From contig JAPWDM010000008.1 in NCBI GenBank assembly GCA_035578155.1, positions 1,684,001 to 1,748,000 of the forward strand: a stretch of DNA of 64,000 bases, written 5' to 3'. The notes beneath the pieces were generated by a model. It was not told where the DNA came from and did no database searches. It worked only from the letters and a program-made list of their open reading frames with translations. This document shows positions 61,414 through 64,000 of the stretch, in pieces. The position numbers and the translations under genes were made by a program. How positions within the stretch are numbered: the stretch's first letter is position 1; the number at the start of each line of letters is the position of its first letter. Source of the stretch: Brachynemurus nebulosus. Taxonomy: Eukaryota > Arthropoda > Insecta > Neuroptera > Myrmeleontidae.

Positions 61414-63367
61414 TGATAATAAAATTTTACTTTTTTGAGAAGAAACTACAAAATTTTGAAAGAAGAAAAGTGGTATTCGCGTACATATACAAATTATGTC
61501 TTGCAATAATCATAGTCGCATTTGCTCAAAAATTGACATTATGTTATTTCATTAAATTTCACCCGTCTCACCCTTGTTACCTGCTTCAAGAAAAATGTCT
61601 AGAAACTGGCTTTACGCTTTGTCTAGTAGTATAACGCCCGCTATACCATGTATTCAGTATGCGCAGTAAGACCTCAACCGCCTGTATTCCTTAACGCTAT
61701 GTATAATTCCAATTACCTGTATCGTCGCCCTGGTGTCAGATTGATGTAAGGTAAAAGACCCTGTAATTGACCTTGGCCCAGTTTCTGACCTTTTCAATTT
61801 CTTTACAAATTAATAAAAAAAACTATATTTTAAATAAGAAAAAGAATAAATTCTTAATTTAAAGTAATCTATTCTGTGTCTAATGAACAGCAATTGAAAA
61901 AGTATAGAATATATTAACTAAAAAAAAATTTTTAAGTTTTAATTGAGTGTGAAATTTTTTAGTTGTTGTCTAGACTTTTTACGTTAGAAGTACGTCGTTT
62001 TGATCTGTGCAATATTCACCATGTAAGTATGAAAATTTAATTAAAAATATATGAACAGGTTAATATTTGTTTAAATTTTATTTTAAAATATTTATAAAAT
62101 ACCTTAGAGTGGTTTTTATTATTGAAATATGAGGATCAATATTACTAGGCCCAATTCTAAAAGTATGACCCAGTTTTTCATCCTAAAATTCTAGCCTGAA
62201 ACAGGCGGGGTTATCTGTTTAGTGACATGTACATAAAATGTAAAAATAGTTATTTTAAATTAGTTTTTGTTAGTTATTTTGTTATTTATAGTTATCTTCG
62301 ATTAGTTTTTGTTGTTTTCCATAACGTAGTGATAAGTTAACATTAAACATTCATTTTTATCACTTATTATTACACGAGAGGTTTGTATTTTTTCGAATAA
62401 ATTTGGGTTTGTCTAACGAAAATTTGTTGCCTAGCAATTTAACGAGAAGAATTGTCAACTAACAAAAACGCGACAGCGGACATGCCGACATTGGTATAAC
62501 GCTTTTCGTCGTCGGAATCATTAATGTTTTTATTTTTCGTAGTGTTTTGTAGCATGACTTAAATTATTTTTATAAATTAAATTTTAAAAAACTGTATTTT
62601 TTATAATAAATAAGTATTTAATTTATTAATCTAAGTACTGATTTGATTTAAGCTTAGAAAGTACTTCATAAGCTAATCATAATTGAATTTAAGGGTTAGA
62701 AACTAGGCCACTGTCACGGTGAGAAACTGTCACATGAGAAATTCTGAGGGTCAAAAACTGGGTCCTTGGATGTCAATTTTTAAACATTAATTTAAATTAT
62801 TAATTCAATTCAAATAATTAGTTTACGTACATGACTTTATTTTGAAAACCATAAACTCGTTGATAAAATTATTAATTGTCTCTTAAGTTAAAACTTATAT
62901 TTATTATTGTCGTTTAACCTCAGCCGTCACTACAAAACGGTCAGAAACTAGGCCTTTTACCTTATGTATATTTTGAGAAAATGGTTCATTGGTGATATTG
63001 AAGGGCGTTAACCACTTGCTTACGTAATTTAAGAAAAAAAAAAAAACTGAACTTGAAAAATATTTTTATAAAAAAATATATATATCTTTAAGCTAACGTA
63101 TTTAAACTCTTAAAGTGGAGTTGCGTCAAAAAAACATCGGTCAGTACGATTTGCTTAGAGATTTTAAAAAAACTCGGAAGTAGAGAAATATTAATATGTA
63201 TTTATAAATTTGACTAGAATTCAGTCTGGACCAAACAAGTACTTTCAAAAAAGACATATAAAATCTTATGGATAACCTTTAAAACGGCTTTAAACTTTAA
63301 ATATTAATGCCCCGTACTATACACACAGGCCTGTAACTAACAAAAATTTGTACTTAAATGCAATATT
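61414..63367. other. AT-rich region 3' of the Toll exon with a TIR element
   Basis: AAGGTAAAAGACC at 61,751 (followed by TTTCTGACC) faces GGTCAGAAACTAGGCCTTTT and ACCTT at about 62,938-62,965, an inverted-end element of about 1.2 kb with ATGTA at both edges. The outer ends of the 8,870-type MITE surround it. The Toll 3' UTR should lie left of 63,368, but no clear polyadenylation site was chosen. Confidence 0.45.
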
Positions 63368-64000
63368 TCAAGGCACAAGTTGCTTTTGTGAATTGTTCAA
63401 CATAATTTTCAACATCAATGGATTTTTATCGACCGATTCAGTGGGTGTGGTCGTCACTGGTGGCGTTAAAGTGGGCGGCACCAATTCAATTTTATCGTTC
63501 AGCGATTGCTTAATTCGGTCCGAAATTAACGCGGCCCGTCTACTCAACGGGGGCGGATGCGGAAGCGCGTATCGTAATTTCTCCCAAAAATTCTTGTCAC
63601 CCCATTCGATATATGTGTTCGTTTGTAGATAAACCTTTAATTCGGGATCCAACTTGTCGATCGCACCAATATCCTCTTTCTTGATGATAATCACCCGGGC
63701 ACGACCTTCACTCATCGAGGTCATATGCGCCGAACGCAACTCCATCTTGCCCCAAACACTGTTTAAAAAGTGCGGCGTGAGTACAATCAAGGTGCGTCGT
63801 GAATCTTCGACAGATCTCGCTATTTGATCGGGAATCCATTCGCCGGCCAACCAATCTCGATTGTGTATACACAATTTGAATGGTTTCTCGCACTGTTCCA
63901 AATTGGGGATCAATTCATTCACCACAAAATCTTCGTCGGGATGCGCGTAACTTACAAACGCATCATATCGTTTGTCCTTGTCTAATTCCTCCTCGGTGAC
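63368..64000 (-). CDS. Tl: Toll receptor, C-terminal TIR exon (5' end beyond window)
   Basis: 210 codons are open from the window edge to TGA at 63,368. The fragment begins VTEEELDKDKRYDAFVSYAH; residues 12-20 are TIR box 1. The BB loop with RDWLAGEWIP is at 48-57, SRRTLIVLTPHF at about 67-78, EGRARVIIIKKEDIG at about 98-112, and box 3 FWEKLRYALP at 138-147. A Pro/Thr-rich tail (PPTLTPPVTTTPTE) of about 55 residues ends the protein. The spacing and wording follow insect Toll-1-type receptors, which signal through MyD88, Tube and Pelle to NF-kB factors in development and immunity. The leucine-rich ectodomain and membrane span must lie to the right. Which Toll paralogue it is cannot be decided from the TIR alone. 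The plus-strand frame at 63,348 is its antisense shadow. Confidence 0.9.
   Translation of the reverse strand, partial: VTEEELDKDKRYDAFVSYAHPDEDFVVNELIPNLEQCEKPFKLCIHNRDWLAGEWIPDQIARSVEDSRRTLIVLTPHFLNSVWGKMELRSAHMTSMSEGRARVIIIKKEDIGAIDKLDPELKVYLQTNTYIEWGDKNFWEKLRYALPHPPPLSRRAALISDRIKQSLNDKIELVPPTLTPPVTTTPTESVDKNPLMLKIMLNNSQKQLVP

Noticed and set aside
61413..61634. Hydrophobic frame considered as the missing membrane exon of the MRH receptor
   Set aside because: It lacks a matching phase-0 acceptor, follows duplicated non-coding DNA, and does not complete MRH repeat 7.
61968..62023. Possible small exon between TTTTTTAG and GTAAGT (about 20 codons)
   Set aside because: The open frame has no MRH character and lies inside a TIR element; probably chance splice-like sites.

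Overview
This window is nuclear DNA of an insect, and I find no prokaryotic or viral gene content. The signs are genes split by short GT-AG introns, families of C2H2 zinc-finger genes, a Toll-receptor TIR exon, a lysosomal-sorting receptor of the Lerp/CI-MPR type, a nuclear copy of insect-like mitochondrial 16S rRNA, and very AT-rich DNA packed with nested DNA transposons and long (TA)n tracts. Order and species cannot be fixed from the sequence; a hemipteran-like genome is only a guess.

Layout. 1-12,180: transposon debris (a TA-flanked element with mirrored subrepeats, a hAT-like element with an 8-bp target duplication, a 120-bp tandem array flanked by (TA)n, and nested fold-back elements). 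12,184-13,782 (-): an intronless 14-finger C2H2 gene. 14-18 kb: MITEs, a retroelement insertion with target duplication, and small SWIM-like and Harbinger-like coding fragments. 18,265-19,434 (-): a frameshifted paralogue of the 14-finger gene. 20.5-20.8 kb: a mitochondrial 16S fragment. 21.4-26.9 kb: nested transposons, including an inverted copy of the 3.7-6.1 kb element. 27.5-28.6 kb and 32.0-34.0 kb (-): two paralogous two-exon C2H2 genes with 5 and 15 intact fingers. Each is followed, in frame after its stop codon, by the remnant of another family member. 34.3-35.9 kb: dispersed and 204-bp tandem repeats.

36,569-58,376 (+): the main gene, rebuilt here from ten exons whose splice phases all agree. 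It encodes a signal peptide followed by about six complete mannose-6-phosphate-receptor-homology (MRH) repeats and the start of a seventh, 938 residues in all. The transmembrane and tail exons were not found. Its introns hold most of the transposons of the right half (MULE-like, Tigger/pogo-like, piggyBac-like, fold-back). 59-63.3 kb: repeats, including a Helitron-like element exactly at the junction of a 385-bp duplication. 63,368-64,000 (-): the last coding exon (TIR domain and tail) of a Toll receptor that continues past the window.

The genes do not form an operon-like system. I found no convincing novel defence or metabolic system. The most interesting items are the reconstructed MRH receptor, the in-frame remnants after the zinc-finger stop codons, the fixed position of (TA)n tracts inside transposon families, and several insertions datable by target-site duplications.
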